Origin: DASVFB01 sp963766345
GTDB taxonomy: Bacteria > Actinomycetota > Thermoleophilia > Gaiellales > Gaiellaceae
Assembly (NCBI GenBank): GCA_963766345.1
Contig: CAVXZL010000012.1
Location: 930,001-994,000 of the forward strand
Length of the DNA: 64,000 nucleotides
Direction: 5' to 3'
Of the stretch, positions 51,733 to 60,437 are shown one piece after another. The position numbers and the translations under genes are program-made. The notes beneath the pieces are model-generated. The model made no database searches. It saw only the letters and a program-made list of their open reading frames with translations, and was not told the DNA's origin. How positions within the stretch are numbered: the stretch's first letter is position 1; every line of letters starts with the position of its first letter.

Positions 51733-52191
51733 GTGCGTGTAGCTGCAGCCTTCGATCACCGTGGCGTGAAGCTCCGCGAGGCCGTGCTGGAGGAGATTCG
51801 CGCCGCGGGCCACGAGCCGGTCGACCTCGGAACCGACGACGGGAGCGTCCGGATCGACTACCCCGACAAGGCAAGCGAGCTCGGCGAGGCGATCCGCTCC
51901 GGCGACGCCGAGCGCGGCGTCCTCGTCTGCGGCTCGGGTGTCGGAGCCTCCGTTGCCGCGTGCAAGCTCGCCGGCATCCGGGCCGCGATCTGCCACGACA
52001 CGTACTCCGCGCACCAGGGCGTCGAGCACGACGACATGAATGTGCTCTGCCTGGGTAGTGACATCGTGGGCGCCGAGCTCGCCGCAGAGCTCGTGCGCGC
52101 GTTCCTGAGCGCGCGCTTCGACGGCGGCGAGCGCTACGTCAGAAGACTCAAGAAGGTCGAGGAAATGGAGAGACAGGCCACCATCGCATGA
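51733..52191 (+). CDS. rpiB: Ribose 5-phosphate isomerase B
   Basis: Isomerase of 152 residues interconverting ribose 5-phosphate and ribulose 5-phosphate. RpiB/LacAB motifs: AAAFDHRGVKL at the start, GVLVCGSGVGASVAACKLAGIRAAICHD with the active Cys, and EHDDMNVLCLGSDIVG. Longer readings would use a start with no support; the GTG at 51733 has a -10 box 7 bases upstream. It opens the plus-strand pentose phosphate set and stands 153 bases before transaldolase. Confidence 0.94.
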   Translation: MRVAAAFDHRGVKLREAVLEEIRAAGHEPVDLGTDDGSVRIDYPDKASELGEAIRSGDAERGVLVCGSGVGASVAACKLAGIRAAICHDTYSAHQGVEHDDMNVLCLGSDIVGAELAAELVRAFLSARFDGGERYVRRLKKVEEMERQATIA

Positions 52192-52280
52192 TCCGCTCGG
52201 CACATGACACAGCGCTCGCGGTCGGCGGCGGAGCCGGGCTTTGCCCGAGCGCAGCCCAGTTCGCGGTGCGATGGCACGGC

Positions 52281-52344
52281 AAAAAGGAGGGGGCTCATGG
52301 GGGAACCATGGGTTTCCCCATGCTGGAGGAAATGGAGAAGGCAC
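52281..52344 (+). promoter_or_regulatory. Upstream start with perfect Shine-Dalgarno and hairpin before transaldolase
   Basis: AGGAGG (52285-52290) stands 6 bases before an ATG at 52297 that is in frame with transaldolase and would add 16 residues. That ATG is inside a 12-base-pair hairpin (52296-52307 with 52311-52322, one G.U pair, loop ATG). GGAGG and GGAG recur before the ATG at 52345. Confidence 0.5.
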
Positions 52345-53451
52345 ATGTCTGAGGACACGAAACTTCAAGAGCTCGGCAAGCGCGGGCAGAGCGTCTGGCT
52401 CGATTACCTGTCGCGCGGGATCCTCGAGAGCGGCAAGCTCGCCGGGATGATGGAGCGCGACGCCGTGGTCGGCGTCACGTCGAACCCGACGATCTTCCAG
52501 AAGGCGATCGCCGAGGGGGACAAATACGACGAGCAGCTGAAGGAGCTGCTCGGGCACGAGGAGGACCTGAAGGAGATCTTCCTCGCGCTCTCCGCCGACG
52601 ACATCAAGGACGCGCTCGCGCTTCTGCGGCCCGCGTTCGACGCGTCGGACGGCGCGGACGGGCGCGTCTCGTGGGAGGTCGATCCCGAGATCGCGTTCGA
52701 CCGCGAGCGCACCTACGAGGAGGCGAAGCGGCTGCACGAGTGGATCGACGAGCCGAACCTCTACGTGAAGATCCCGGCGACGGCTGCCGGCGTCGGCGCG
52801 ATCGAGGACTCGGTCGCCGACGGGCGCGACATCAACGTCACGCTCATCTTCTCGCTGCAGCGGCACGACAAGGTGATGCAGGCGTACGTCCGCGGCCTCG
52901 AACGCTTCGCGGAGAGCGGCGGCGACGTGTCGCAGGTGCACTCCGTCGCGTCGTTCTTCGTCTCGCGCGTCGACACCGAGGCGGACAAGCGGCTCGACGC
53001 CATCGGTCGCCACGACCTCAAGGGAAAGCTCGCTGTCGCGAACGCGAAGCTCGCGTACCAGAGCTACAAGCGCATGTTCTCCGGCCCGCGCTGGGAGGCG
53101 CTCGCCGCGAAGGGCGCGCATCCGCAGCGCTGCCTCTGGGCGTCGACGTCGACGAAGAACCCGGACTACCGCGACGTGCTCTACGTCGAGGAGCTGATCG
53201 GGGCCGACACCGTGAACACGATGCCCGAGGAGACGATCGTGGCGTTCCAGGATCACGGCGTGGTCGCGGACACGCTCGAGCAGGGCGTCGAGGAGGCGGA
53301 GCAGGTGCTCGTCGACCTGCGCGAGGCCGGCATCGACTACGACGACGTGACCGAGACGCTCGAGCGCGAAGGCGTGCAGAAGTTCATCGACTCGTTCACC
53401 GAGTTGAAGCAAGGGATCGCCGAGAAGCGCGACGCGCTCGCGGTGGCGTGA
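52345..53451 (+). CDS. tal: Transaldolase
   Basis: Moves a three-carbon unit between sugar phosphates, 368 residues. It has the substrate loop GVTSNPTIFQKAI, the Schiff-base Lys in NLYVKIPATAAG, INVTLIFSL and the WASTSTKNPDYRD motif typical of TalB-type actinobacterial enzymes. The ATG at 52345 (MSEDTKLQEL) fits the family N-terminus; a second in-frame ATG at 52297 has the better ribosome site. The stop overlaps the pgi GTG. In many related genomes transaldolase and glucose-6-phosphate isomerase are one fused protein; here they are adjacent and coupled. Confidence 0.94.
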   Translation: MSEDTKLQELGKRGQSVWLDYLSRGILESGKLAGMMERDAVVGVTSNPTIFQKAIAEGDKYDEQLKELLGHEEDLKEIFLALSADDIKDALALLRPAFDASDGADGRVSWEVDPEIAFDRERTYEEAKRLHEWIDEPNLYVKIPATAAGVGAIEDSVADGRDINVTLIFSLQRHDKVMQAYVRGLERFAESGGDVSQVHSVASFFVSRVDTEADKRLDAIGRHDLKGKLAVANAKLAYQSYKRMFSGPRWEALAAKGAHPQRCLWASTSTKNPDYRDVLYVEELIGADTVNTMPEETIVAFQDHGVVADTLEQGVEEAEQVLVDLREAGIDYDDVTETLEREGVQKFIDSFTELKQGIAEKRDALAVA

Positions 53452-54761
53452 CGGTCGCAACCGACGTCGTCGAACGCATCTGGGCTAGGGACCCGACGGT
53501 GTGGACCGGCGGCGACGAGGCGCAGTGGCTCGGCTGGCTCGACGAGCCGCAGCGCATGCTCGAGCAGGTCGACGAGATCGTCGAGTTCGCGAACGAGGTC
53601 GTCTCTGCGGGAACGATCGACGACGTCGTCGTGCTCGGCATGGGCGGGTCGTCGCTCGCGCCCGAGGTGATGCGGCGGACGTTCGGGGTCGAGCGCTTCC
53701 ACGTCCTCGACACGACGCACCCGAAGGCGATCCGGGCGCTCGAGTCGCGGATCGACGTCGAGCGCACGCTCTTCCTCTCTGCCTCGAAGTCGGGGACGAC
53801 GCTCGAGACGCGCTCGCACACCGCGTACTTCCTCGAGCGCGGCGGGCAGTTCGCGGCGATCACCGATCCGGGCTCGGACCTCGAGCGGTTCGCCGGCGAG
53901 AACGGCTTCCTCCGCGTGTTCCACGGCGAGCCGACGATCGGCGGGCGCTACTCGGCGCTGTCGCCGTTCGGGATCGTGCCCGCGGTGCTGATGGGCATCG
54001 ACGCGAGGCGGCTGCTCGAGCGCGCGGTCGAGATGCAGGAGGCGTGCCGGCTCGAGGAGGGCAACCCGGGCCTCGAGCTCGGGCAGCGTCTCGGGAGCGT
54101 GGCCAGCATCGGCCTCGCCGATGACGCAGGCTCGTTCGGCCTCTGGATGGAGCAGCTCGTCGCCGAGTCGACCGGCAAGCAGGGCAAGGGCATCCTCCCG
54201 GCGCCCGACGACCCGAACGCCGAGCTCCACGAGGAGGTGCGCCTGCCCGATCCGTACGAGCTCGGCCAGGAGTACTTCCGGTGGGAGTTCGCGGTCGCGG
54301 TCGCGGGCTCGACGATCGGCATCAACCCGTTCGACCAGCCCGACGTCCAGGCGGCGAAGGACAAGACGAACAAGGTGCTCGCGGGCGGCGACGTCGCGCT
54401 CGAGCCGGAAGGGTCGCTCGACGAGCTCGTCGCGCAGGCGAGCGACGGCGACTACATCTGCATCCAGGCATTCGTCGATCCCGCACGCGTCGACGAGTGC
54501 CAGGCGATCGTCGATCGTGCGCGCGAGAGTGGGCACCTCGTCACGCACGGCTTCGGGCCGCGGTACCTCCACTCGACGGGGCAGTTCCACAAGGGCGGGC
54601 CGAACAACGGGCTCTTCCTGCAGGTCGTCGACGACACCGGCGACGAGCTGCCGATCCCCGGTCGCGACTTCGGCTTCGCGCGGCTCATCCGAGCCCAGGC
54701 AGCGGGCGACTACGAGTCGCTCAAGGAGCGCGGCCGGCGCGTCGCGAGGATGGTGATCTGA
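53448..54761 (+). CDS. pgi: Glucose-6-phosphate isomerase
   Basis: Interconverts glucose 6-phosphate and fructose 6-phosphate, 437 residues. Sugar-phosphate site: VVLGMGGSSLAPEVMRR and SASKSGTTLETRSH; active region: LPAPDDP and HSTGQFHKGGPNNGLFLQ. It is the shorter isomerase form seen as the C-terminal half of Tal-Pgi fusions. GTG 53448 overlaps the transaldolase stop (GTGA). The stop shares one base with the gnd ATG. So the four enzymes that follow are translated together. Confidence 0.92.
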   Translation: MTVATDVVERIWARDPTVWTGGDEAQWLGWLDEPQRMLEQVDEIVEFANEVVSAGTIDDVVVLGMGGSSLAPEVMRRTFGVERFHVLDTTHPKAIRALESRIDVERTLFLSASKSGTTLETRSHTAYFLERGGQFAAITDPGSDLERFAGENGFLRVFHGEPTIGGRYSALSPFGIVPAVLMGIDARRLLERAVEMQEACRLEEGNPGLELGQRLGSVASIGLADDAGSFGLWMEQLVAESTGKQGKGILPAPDDPNAELHEEVRLPDPYELGQEYFRWEFAVAVAGSTIGINPFDQPDVQAAKDKTNKVLAGGDVALEPEGSLDELVAQASDGDYICIQAFVDPARVDECQAIVDRARESGHLVTHGFGPRYLHSTGQFHKGGPNNGLFLQVVDDTGDELPIPGRDFGFARLIRAQAAGDYESLKERGRRVARMVI

Positions 54762-55633
54762 TGCAGCTGGGAATGATCGGCCTCGGCCGCATGGGCGGCA
54801 ACATGACCGCCCGCCTCGAGCAGCGCGGCCACGACGTGAAGTCGTACGACCCGAACAACGACGCGCGAACGGCGGCGTCGCTCGCCGAGCTGCGCGACCA
54901 GCTCGAAGCGCCGCGCGCGTTCTGGCTGATGATCCCCGCGGGGAAGATCACGGAGGACGCGTTCCAGGAGCTGCTGACGCTCGGCGACGAGCGCGACACG
55001 ATCGTCGACGGCGGCAACTCGAACTTCCGCGACTCGCAGCGCCGCTACCGCGCCGCACAGGAGAAGAACATCCACTTCGTCGACGCCGGCGTGAGCGGCG
55101 GCATCTGGGGGCTCAAGAACGGCTACTGCCTCATGGTCGGCGGCGAGGACGAGCCCGTGCAACGCCTCGAGCCGATCTTCAAGGACCTCGCACCCGACGA
55201 CGGCTACGCGCACGTCGGCGCGAGCGGCGCCGGGCACTTCACGAAGATGGTGCACAACGGCATCGAGTACGGGCTCATGCAGGCGTACGCGGAGGGCTTC
55301 GAGGTGATGAAGAAGTCCGAGTTCGACCTCGACCTCGCGGAGATCGCGGGGATCTGGCGCTACGGCTCGGTCGTCCGCTCGTGGCTACTCGAGCTGCTGT
55401 ACGACGCGTTGGGTAAGGGCGGCGACGACCTCCCGCGCATCAAGGGCTACGTCGAGGACTCCGGCGAGGGCCGCTGGACGATTCACGAGGCGATCGCCGA
55501 GGACGTGCCGGTGCCCGTGATCACCGCCGCGCTCTATGCGCGCTTCGCGTCGAGGCAGGAGGAGTCGTACGCGGCGAAGATCACCGCGGCGCTCCGCAAC
55601 GAGTTCGGCGGACATGCGGTGAAGAGCGAATGA
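54761..55633 (+). CDS. gnd: 6-phosphogluconate dehydrogenase (short form)
   Basis: Oxidatively decarboxylates 6-phosphogluconate to ribulose 5-phosphate. The NADP(H)/NAD(H) motif GMIGLGRMGGNM is at the N-terminus, then VDGGNSNFRDSQRR and VDAGVSGGIWGL, and the catalytic GAGHFTKMVHNGIEYGLMQ. At 290 residues it is the short, GndB/YqeC-like type, lacking the long C-terminal tail of the 470-residue enzymes. Coupled to pgi upstream (1 base) and zwf downstream (4 bases). Confidence 0.93.
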   Translation: MQLGMIGLGRMGGNMTARLEQRGHDVKSYDPNNDARTAASLAELRDQLEAPRAFWLMIPAGKITEDAFQELLTLGDERDTIVDGGNSNFRDSQRRYRAAQEKNIHFVDAGVSGGIWGLKNGYCLMVGGEDEPVQRLEPIFKDLAPDDGYAHVGASGAGHFTKMVHNGIEYGLMQAYAEGFEVMKKSEFDLDLAEIAGIWRYGSVVRSWLLELLYDALGKGGDDLPRIKGYVEDSGEGRWTIHEAIAEDVPVPVITAALYARFASRQEESYAAKITAALRNEFGGHAVKSE

Positions 55634-57138
55634 CGGAGACGCTCGAGAACCCGCTCCTCGAGGGGCTGAAGATGCGCCGCACGCCGGACCCGTGCGTGTT
55701 CGTCATCTTCGGCGCGTCCGGCGACCTCACCCAGCGCAAGCTGTTCCCCGCGCTGTACTCGCTCGCGTACCGGCGCCTGCTGCCTGAGCAGTTCGCCGTC
55801 GTCGGCGTGGCGCGGACCGAGGAGAGCGACGATGCCTTCCGCGAGCGGATGGAGGCGGCCGTCAGAGAGCACGGGCGGGATCCGTTCCGGGACGACGTCT
55901 GGCAAGGGCTCGCCGAGGGCATGCGCTACATCGCGACCGAGTTCGACAACGACCAGGGCGAGGAAAAGCTCGCACGCTGCCTGGCCGGGCTGGACGAGGA
56001 GCGCGGGACTGCCCGCAACCGCCTCTACTACTTCGCCGTGCCGCCGAGCGCCATCGGCACGATCGTCGCGGAGCTCGGCCCGCGGCGCACGACCCCGGGC
56101 TGGGTCCGGCTCGTGATCGAGAAGCCCTTCGGCCACGACCTCGAATCGGCGAAAGCGCTGACAGAGCTGCTCCGGCAGCACTTCGTCGAGGAGGAGATCT
56201 TCCGGATCGACCACTACCTCGGCAAGGAGACGGTCCAGAACATGCTGGCGCTGCGGTTCGCGAACGGCATCTTCGAGCCGATCTGGAACCGGCAGTTCAT
56301 CGACCACGTGCAGATCACCGTCGCGGAGACGATCGGGATCGAGGGGCGCGCCGGCTACTACGAGAAGTCGGGCGCGATCCGCGACATCTTCCAGAACCAC
56401 CTGCTGCAGCTGCTCGCGCTCACGGCGATGGAGCCGCCGATCGACTTCACGTCCGAGCAGGTGCGCAACGAGAAGGTCAAGGTGCTGCACTCGATACACA
56501 CGCCGGGCCCGAAGTCCGTCGTGCGGGGTGAGTACGGGCGCGGCTACGTCGAAGGCGAGGAGGTGCCGGGCTACCGCGAAGAATCGAACGTCGCTCCGGA
56601 TTCGATGACCGAGACCTTCGTCGCGGCGAAGCTCTACGTCGACAACTGGCGCTGGGCGGACACGCCGTTCTACGTGCGCATGGGCAAGCGGCTCGCGCGC
56701 CGGGAGACGACGATCGCGATCCAGTTCAAGAGCGCGCCGCACCCGCCGTTCGAGGAGGCCGCGACGGAGGGGTTGAAGCCGAACGTCCTCGTCGTGCACG
56801 TGCAGCCGGACGAGGGCGTGTCGCTGGCAATCGGCGCGAAGGTGCCCGGCGCCGGCATGACGATTCGCAACGTGCACATGGACTTCCTCTACGGCGGCGC
56901 CTTCCGCACGGGCCTGCCCGAGGCGTACGAGCGGCTGATCCTCGATGCAATGCTCGGCGACCAGACACTCTTCACGCGCACCGACGAGGTCGAGGAGCAG
57001 TGGTCACTCGTCGACGCGATCGTCGCCGCGTGGCGCCGCGACCGGCCGGCGTTCCCGAACTACGCGGCCGGGACGTGGGGCCCGGTGAGCGCGAACGAGC
57101 TGATCCAGCGCGACGGCCGCTCGTGGCGTAGGAACTGA
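55630..57138 (+). CDS. zwf: Glucose-6-phosphate dehydrogenase
   Basis: First enzyme of the oxidative pentose phosphate branch, 502 residues, making NADPH. The coenzyme site is IFGASGDLTQRKLFPALY, the active site RIDHYLGKETVQNM, and the regions IEKPFGHD and AGYYEKSGAIRDIFQNHLLQ are conserved. ATG 55630 overlaps the gnd stop as ATGA; TGA shares one base with the opcA ATG. The enzyme probably needs the OpcA product for full activity, as in other actinobacteria and cyanobacteria. Confidence 0.96.
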   Translation: MTETLENPLLEGLKMRRTPDPCVFVIFGASGDLTQRKLFPALYSLAYRRLLPEQFAVVGVARTEESDDAFRERMEAAVREHGRDPFRDDVWQGLAEGMRYIATEFDNDQGEEKLARCLAGLDEERGTARNRLYYFAVPPSAIGTIVAELGPRRTTPGWVRLVIEKPFGHDLESAKALTELLRQHFVEEEIFRIDHYLGKETVQNMLALRFANGIFEPIWNRQFIDHVQITVAETIGIEGRAGYYEKSGAIRDIFQNHLLQLLALTAMEPPIDFTSEQVRNEKVKVLHSIHTPGPKSVVRGEYGRGYVEGEEVPGYREESNVAPDSMTETFVAAKLYVDNWRWADTPFYVRMGKRLARRETTIAIQFKSAPHPPFEEAATEGLKPNVLVVHVQPDEGVSLAIGAKVPGAGMTIRNVHMDFLYGGAFRTGLPEAYERLILDAMLGDQTLFTRTDEVEEQWSLVDAIVAAWRRDRPAFPNYAAGTWGPVSANELIQRDGRSWRRN

Positions 57139-57983
57139 TGTCGGCATCCACGGTCATCGAGATCGAGCGCGAACTCGCCGCGCTGCGCGACACGTCGTCG
57201 GCGCCGGGGCAGGCGCCGAACCAGCGCACGAGCGTGATGACGCATCTCGCCTGGGTGCCCGAGGAGTGGGAGGACGCGGCGGAGCGGACGCTTGCCGGCC
57301 TCGCGGAGCAACATCCCTCGCGCACGATCCTCCTCTTCCCGCGGCCGGAGGACGAAGACGAGCTGGAAATGGACGCGTCGGTGCAGTGCTTCCCCTTCGG
57401 CGACCGTGCCGTGTGCGCCGAGGTGATCCGCGTGCGCCTCTGCGGCGAGCGGTCGCGGCATCCGGCGAGCGTCGTCGTCCCGCTCCTGATCGCGGACCTG
57501 CCTGTCTTCGTGCGCTGGCGCGGGATGCCCGAGTTCGGCGAGGTGTTCGACGAGATCGTGGACGTCGTCGACCGGCTGATCGTCGACTCGACCGAGTGGC
57601 CGAACGAGCACCTGGCGCACGGCTACCAAGAGCTCGCGCAGCGCTTCGATCGCACCGTGATCTCGGACATCGCCTGGGAACGGACGGAGCGCTGGCGACG
57701 CGAGCTCGCGGGCGCGTGGCCGTTCGAAGCGCACGAGATCTCGGTGACGGCGACGCGAGCGCAGGCGCTGCTCCTCGCCGGCTGGTTGCGCTCGCGGCTC
57801 GGGCACCCGGTCGCCGTCGAGCACGAGTCCGCGGAGATCCTCACGTCCGTCTACGTCGACGGCAAGGCGATCGAGGCGCCGCCGGGTGAGCCGCCGCCTC
57901 CGTCGGAGCTCCTCTCCGACCAGCTCGAGCGCTTCACGCGCGACCCGATCTACGAAGCCGCCGTGCGCGCGGCCGCGGAGTAA
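57138..57983 (+). CDS. opcA: Glucose-6-phosphate dehydrogenase assembly protein OpcA
   Basis: A 281-residue OpcA-family protein. The conserved blocks MTHLAWVPEEWEDAAERTLAGLAEQHPSR, VPLLIADLPVFVRWRG and DRLIVDSTEWP are family hallmarks, with LSDQLERFTRDPIYEAAV near the C-terminus. OpcA binds the dehydrogenase and promotes its oligomeric, active, redox-sensitive form. Genes are fused end to start: zwf TGATG opcA TAATG next gene. That arrangement agrees with the usual zwf-opcA pairing. Confidence 0.93.
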   Translation: MSASTVIEIERELAALRDTSSAPGQAPNQRTSVMTHLAWVPEEWEDAAERTLAGLAEQHPSRTILLFPRPEDEDELEMDASVQCFPFGDRAVCAEVIRVRLCGERSRHPASVVVPLLIADLPVFVRWRGMPEFGEVFDEIVDVVDRLIVDSTEWPNEHLAHGYQELAQRFDRTVISDIAWERTERWRRELAGAWPFEAHEISVTATRAQALLLAGWLRSRLGHPVAVEHESAEILTSVYVDGKAIEAPPGEPPPPSELLSDQLERFTRDPIYEAAVRAAAE

Positions 57984-58666
57984 TGGCCGAGCCGCAGATC
58001 GTCGCCATCGGCGGCGGAGGCGACACGCTCGAGCAGACGTGGGTGCTGTTCCGGCACGTCCTCTCGCTGACGCGGAAGGAGCGGCCGCGCGTCCTCCACG
58101 TGCCGACGGCGATGGGCGACGCCCCCGAGGGGATCGTCTGGGGCTACGAGCGCCTCGGCCGCCTCTGCGACCTCTCGCACGTGCGCTTCTTCCCCTACCC
58201 GCCCGAGGACCTGCGCGAGCTCGTGCTCGCCCAGGACGCGATCTACGTCGGCGGCGGCAACGTCGCGAACATGCTCGCGATCTGGAGGGTCCACGGCTTC
58301 GGCGAACTGCTCCGCGAGGCCTGGGAGCGCGGCATCGTGCTCTTCGGCGTCAGCGCAGGGATGATCTGCTGGTTCGAGGCTGTCGTCACCGACTCGTTCG
58401 GCCTGCAGCTCGAAGGGCTGCGCGACGGCCTCGGCTTCCTCTCGGGCAGCGCGTGCCCGCACTACGACGGCGAGGAGCGCCGCCGGCCGCGTTACCGCGA
58501 GCTCGTCGACTCGGGCTTCCCGGAGGGCATCGCCGCGGAGGACGGCGTCGGCCTCCACTACGTCGGCACGGACCTCAGCGAGGTCGTGACGTGCAGGCCC
58601 GGCGCCACCGCGTTCCGCGTCACACGCGACGACGAGGAACGCCTCGACGCGCGCGAGCTCAGTTAG
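57983..58666 (+). CDS. S51 family peptidase (peptidase E/cyanophycinase-like)
   Basis: A 227-residue serine peptidase-like protein. The nucleophile elbow is FGVSAGMICWF (GxSxG), the neighbour motif AIYVGGGNVANML is characteristic of S51, and acidic/His residues are spread through the C-terminal half. Family members cut aspartyl dipeptides (PepE) or cyanophycin. It ends the pentose phosphate run and is coupled to opcA, without a metabolic reason I can see. No signal peptide, so it is cytosolic. Confidence 0.85.
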   Translation: MAEPQIVAIGGGGDTLEQTWVLFRHVLSLTRKERPRVLHVPTAMGDAPEGIVWGYERLGRLCDLSHVRFFPYPPEDLRELVLAQDAIYVGGGNVANMLAIWRVHGFGELLREAWERGIVLFGVSAGMICWFEAVVTDSFGLQLEGLRDGLGFLSGSACPHYDGEERRRPRYRELVDSGFPEGIAAEDGVGLHYVGTDLSEVVTCRPGATAFRVTRDDEERLDARELS

Positions 58667-58675
58667 GAACTACAG

Positions 58676-59310
58676 CTAGCCGACGACCCTGAACGCCGGC
58701 TTCGCGACCACGAGCGACGCGGGCAGCCTCGACCAGTCATCGCCGTGGACCCTGCGGGGATTCCGGGATTGAGTCCGCGCAGCCGGTACCACCACGTGCC
58801 CGGCGTGAGCGGCAGCACCGCCGACGTCGCACGCGTCTTGAGACGTCCCACGATCGGTGCGAACGACGACGTCTTGCTCCACTGCACCCCGGTACGCCGC
58901 TCGACACGCGGCTGTAGATCTCGCGCACCGCGCGCACGCGCACGCGCCCGCGCACGGGCACCGGATTCGCGTCGGTCCCGTAGAACTCACGCTCGTCGGC
59001 GACGTTCGTGCTCGTACGGACGAGCTTTCCTGCATCGAGGAACCGCACCTCGTATGCGGTCGCGCCGTCGACGGTCGTCCAGCGAGTCAATCCGGGGGCC
59101 CGTCCTCTTGTGCCGGGGGTAGTGCTCCACCGCATGTTGAAGCCGAAGGGCTTGCTCTACGGCCCTTTCGCGCCGTCGGGGGCAATCCCACGGACCTGCG
59201 CGTAGAGCGAATAGGGGTCGCCGGTGATCCACGGCAGCGCAACGGGCAGCGACATCGCCGGAACGCTCGTTTGACCCGACCACCAGTCGGCATTCGGCAC
59301 TTCTACGTTG
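58676..59310 (-). pseudogene. Decayed gene for a surface protein with fibronectin-III-like domains
   Basis: Remnant C-terminal coding sequence in at least three frames. The first piece (from about 59310) reads VEVPNADWWSGQTSVPAMS to GIAPDGAKGP and stops at a TAG at 59157-59159 where a Trp codon is expected. The same frame continues SKPFGFNMRW, TVDGATAYEVRFLDAGK and DEREFYGTD to VSSGVP near 58885. It shifts to VQWSKTSSFAPIVGRLK, LTPGTWWYRLRGLNP, then shifts again near 58740 to DWSRLPASLVVAKPAFRVVG and the last stop. The sequence looks like FN3 domains of wall-associated proteins. Its 5' part was lost at the amidase 3' end, where the fragment begins. Confidence 0.7.
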
Positions 59311-60427
59311 GTATTTGAGCCTCCAGGGCGAGGCCCGCAGCCAGCACAGCCGCGTCCTCGCCCGGCCGCCCGACCAGCTGGATCGACGCGGGCAGGTTCT
59401 CCTCGGCCGTCCCGCACGGCAGCGCCAGCGCCGGCCAGCCGAGCGCGTTGAACGGGTTCGTGAAGCTCGTGATCGTGCCGCGGAGCGAGTCGTCGGCGGC
59501 CTCCTGGTAGGTGGGCGCGACGAATCCCTGCGTCGGGGTGAGGAGCAGGTCGTAGCCGTCGAGCAGAGCCGCGGCCTCGCCGCGGTACGACGCGCGCACG
59601 CGCTCGGCCTCCCTGAGCTCGGCGTCGGTGACGGCGAGGCAGTCGCGGATCTTTCGCGCGACGTCGGCGCCGTACGCCTCGGTGTGCTCGGCGAAGAGCG
59701 TCTCGTGCACCTCCGCGATCTCGCGCATGAAGACCTTCAGGTTGCCGCGGCCGCGCGGAAAGTCGATGCGCTCGCGGTTCGGGAAGTGCGCGGCCGCAGC
59801 CTCGACGCGCTCGCGGACGCCGTCCGAGGCCTCCTCCGTCCACGCGACCGCCACGCGCAGGTCGCCGAGGTCCGGCTGCGGCGCGGGCTCGAGCTCCGGC
59901 ACGAGCGCCTCGAGCATCGCGATGCAGCCGGCGACGGTTCTCGCCATCGGCCCCGCGTGGTCGTAGCTCGGTGCGAGCGGCCAGCAGCCCTCGAGCGAGA
60001 CGAGCCCGTGCGTGGGCTTGAACCCGACGATGCCGCAGAACGCGGCGGGGATCCGGATCGAGCCGCCGCTGTCGGTGCCGAGCGCCGCGTCCGCGAGCCC
60101 GGCCGCGAGCGCCGCCGCCGAGCCGCCGCTCGAGCCGCCTGCGATGCGCCCCGCCCGAACCGGATTCGGGACCCAGCCGTAGTGAGGGTTCATGGACGTG
60201 ACCCCGTACGCGAACTCGTGAAGGTTCGTCTTGCCGACATCGGCGTAGCCCGCAGCCTCGAGCAGGCGCACGGCCTCGGCCGTCTCCTGCGGCACGTGCT
60301 CGGCGAAGATCGAGGAGCCGTACGTCGTGACTAGCCCCGCCGTGTCGAACAGGTCCTTGACCGCGAGCGGGATCCCGGGCGCGGGGTCCCCGGGTAGCGC
60401 GAGGAAGATGCCCTCCGGTGACTCCAT
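59303..60427 (-). CDS. Amidase signature family hydrolase
   Basis: Ser-cisSer-Lys hydrolase of the amidase signature family, 374 residues, which is shorter than GatA (about 480). The catalytic Lys is in GIPLAVKDLFDT, and the two serines lie in AGGSSGGSAAALAAGLADAALGTDSGGSIRIPAAFCG. Substrate could be an aliphatic or aryl amide. Nothing ties it to gatBC, so a stand-alone amidase is likelier than a tRNA amidotransferase subunit. ATG 60427 is divergent from the cyclase at 60438. The final residues are encoded where the pseudogene fragment starts, so its C-terminus may have been altered. Confidence 0.87.
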   Translation of the reverse strand: MESPEGIFLALPGDPAPGIPLAVKDLFDTAGLVTTYGSSIFAEHVPQETAEAVRLLEAAGYADVGKTNLHEFAYGVTSMNPHYGWVPNPVRAGRIAGGSSGGSAAALAAGLADAALGTDSGGSIRIPAAFCGIVGFKPTHGLVSLEGCWPLAPSYDHAGPMARTVAGCIAMLEALVPELEPAPQPDLGDLRVAVAWTEEASDGVRERVEAAAAHFPNRERIDFPRGRGNLKVFMREIAEVHETLFAEHTEAYGADVARKIRDCLAVTDAELREAERVRASYRGEAAALLDGYDLLLTPTQGFVAPTYQEAADDSLRGTITSFTNPFNALGWPALALPCGTAEENLPASIQLVGRPGEDAAVLAAGLALEAQIPT

Positions 60428-60430
60428 AAT
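60425..60430 (+). promoter_or_regulatory. -10 box CATAAT before 60438
   Basis: CATAAT lies 7 bases before the GTG at 60438 (leaderless spacing), and overlaps the start codon of the divergent amidase. Confidence 0.45.
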
Positions 60431-60437
60431 CCGAAGC

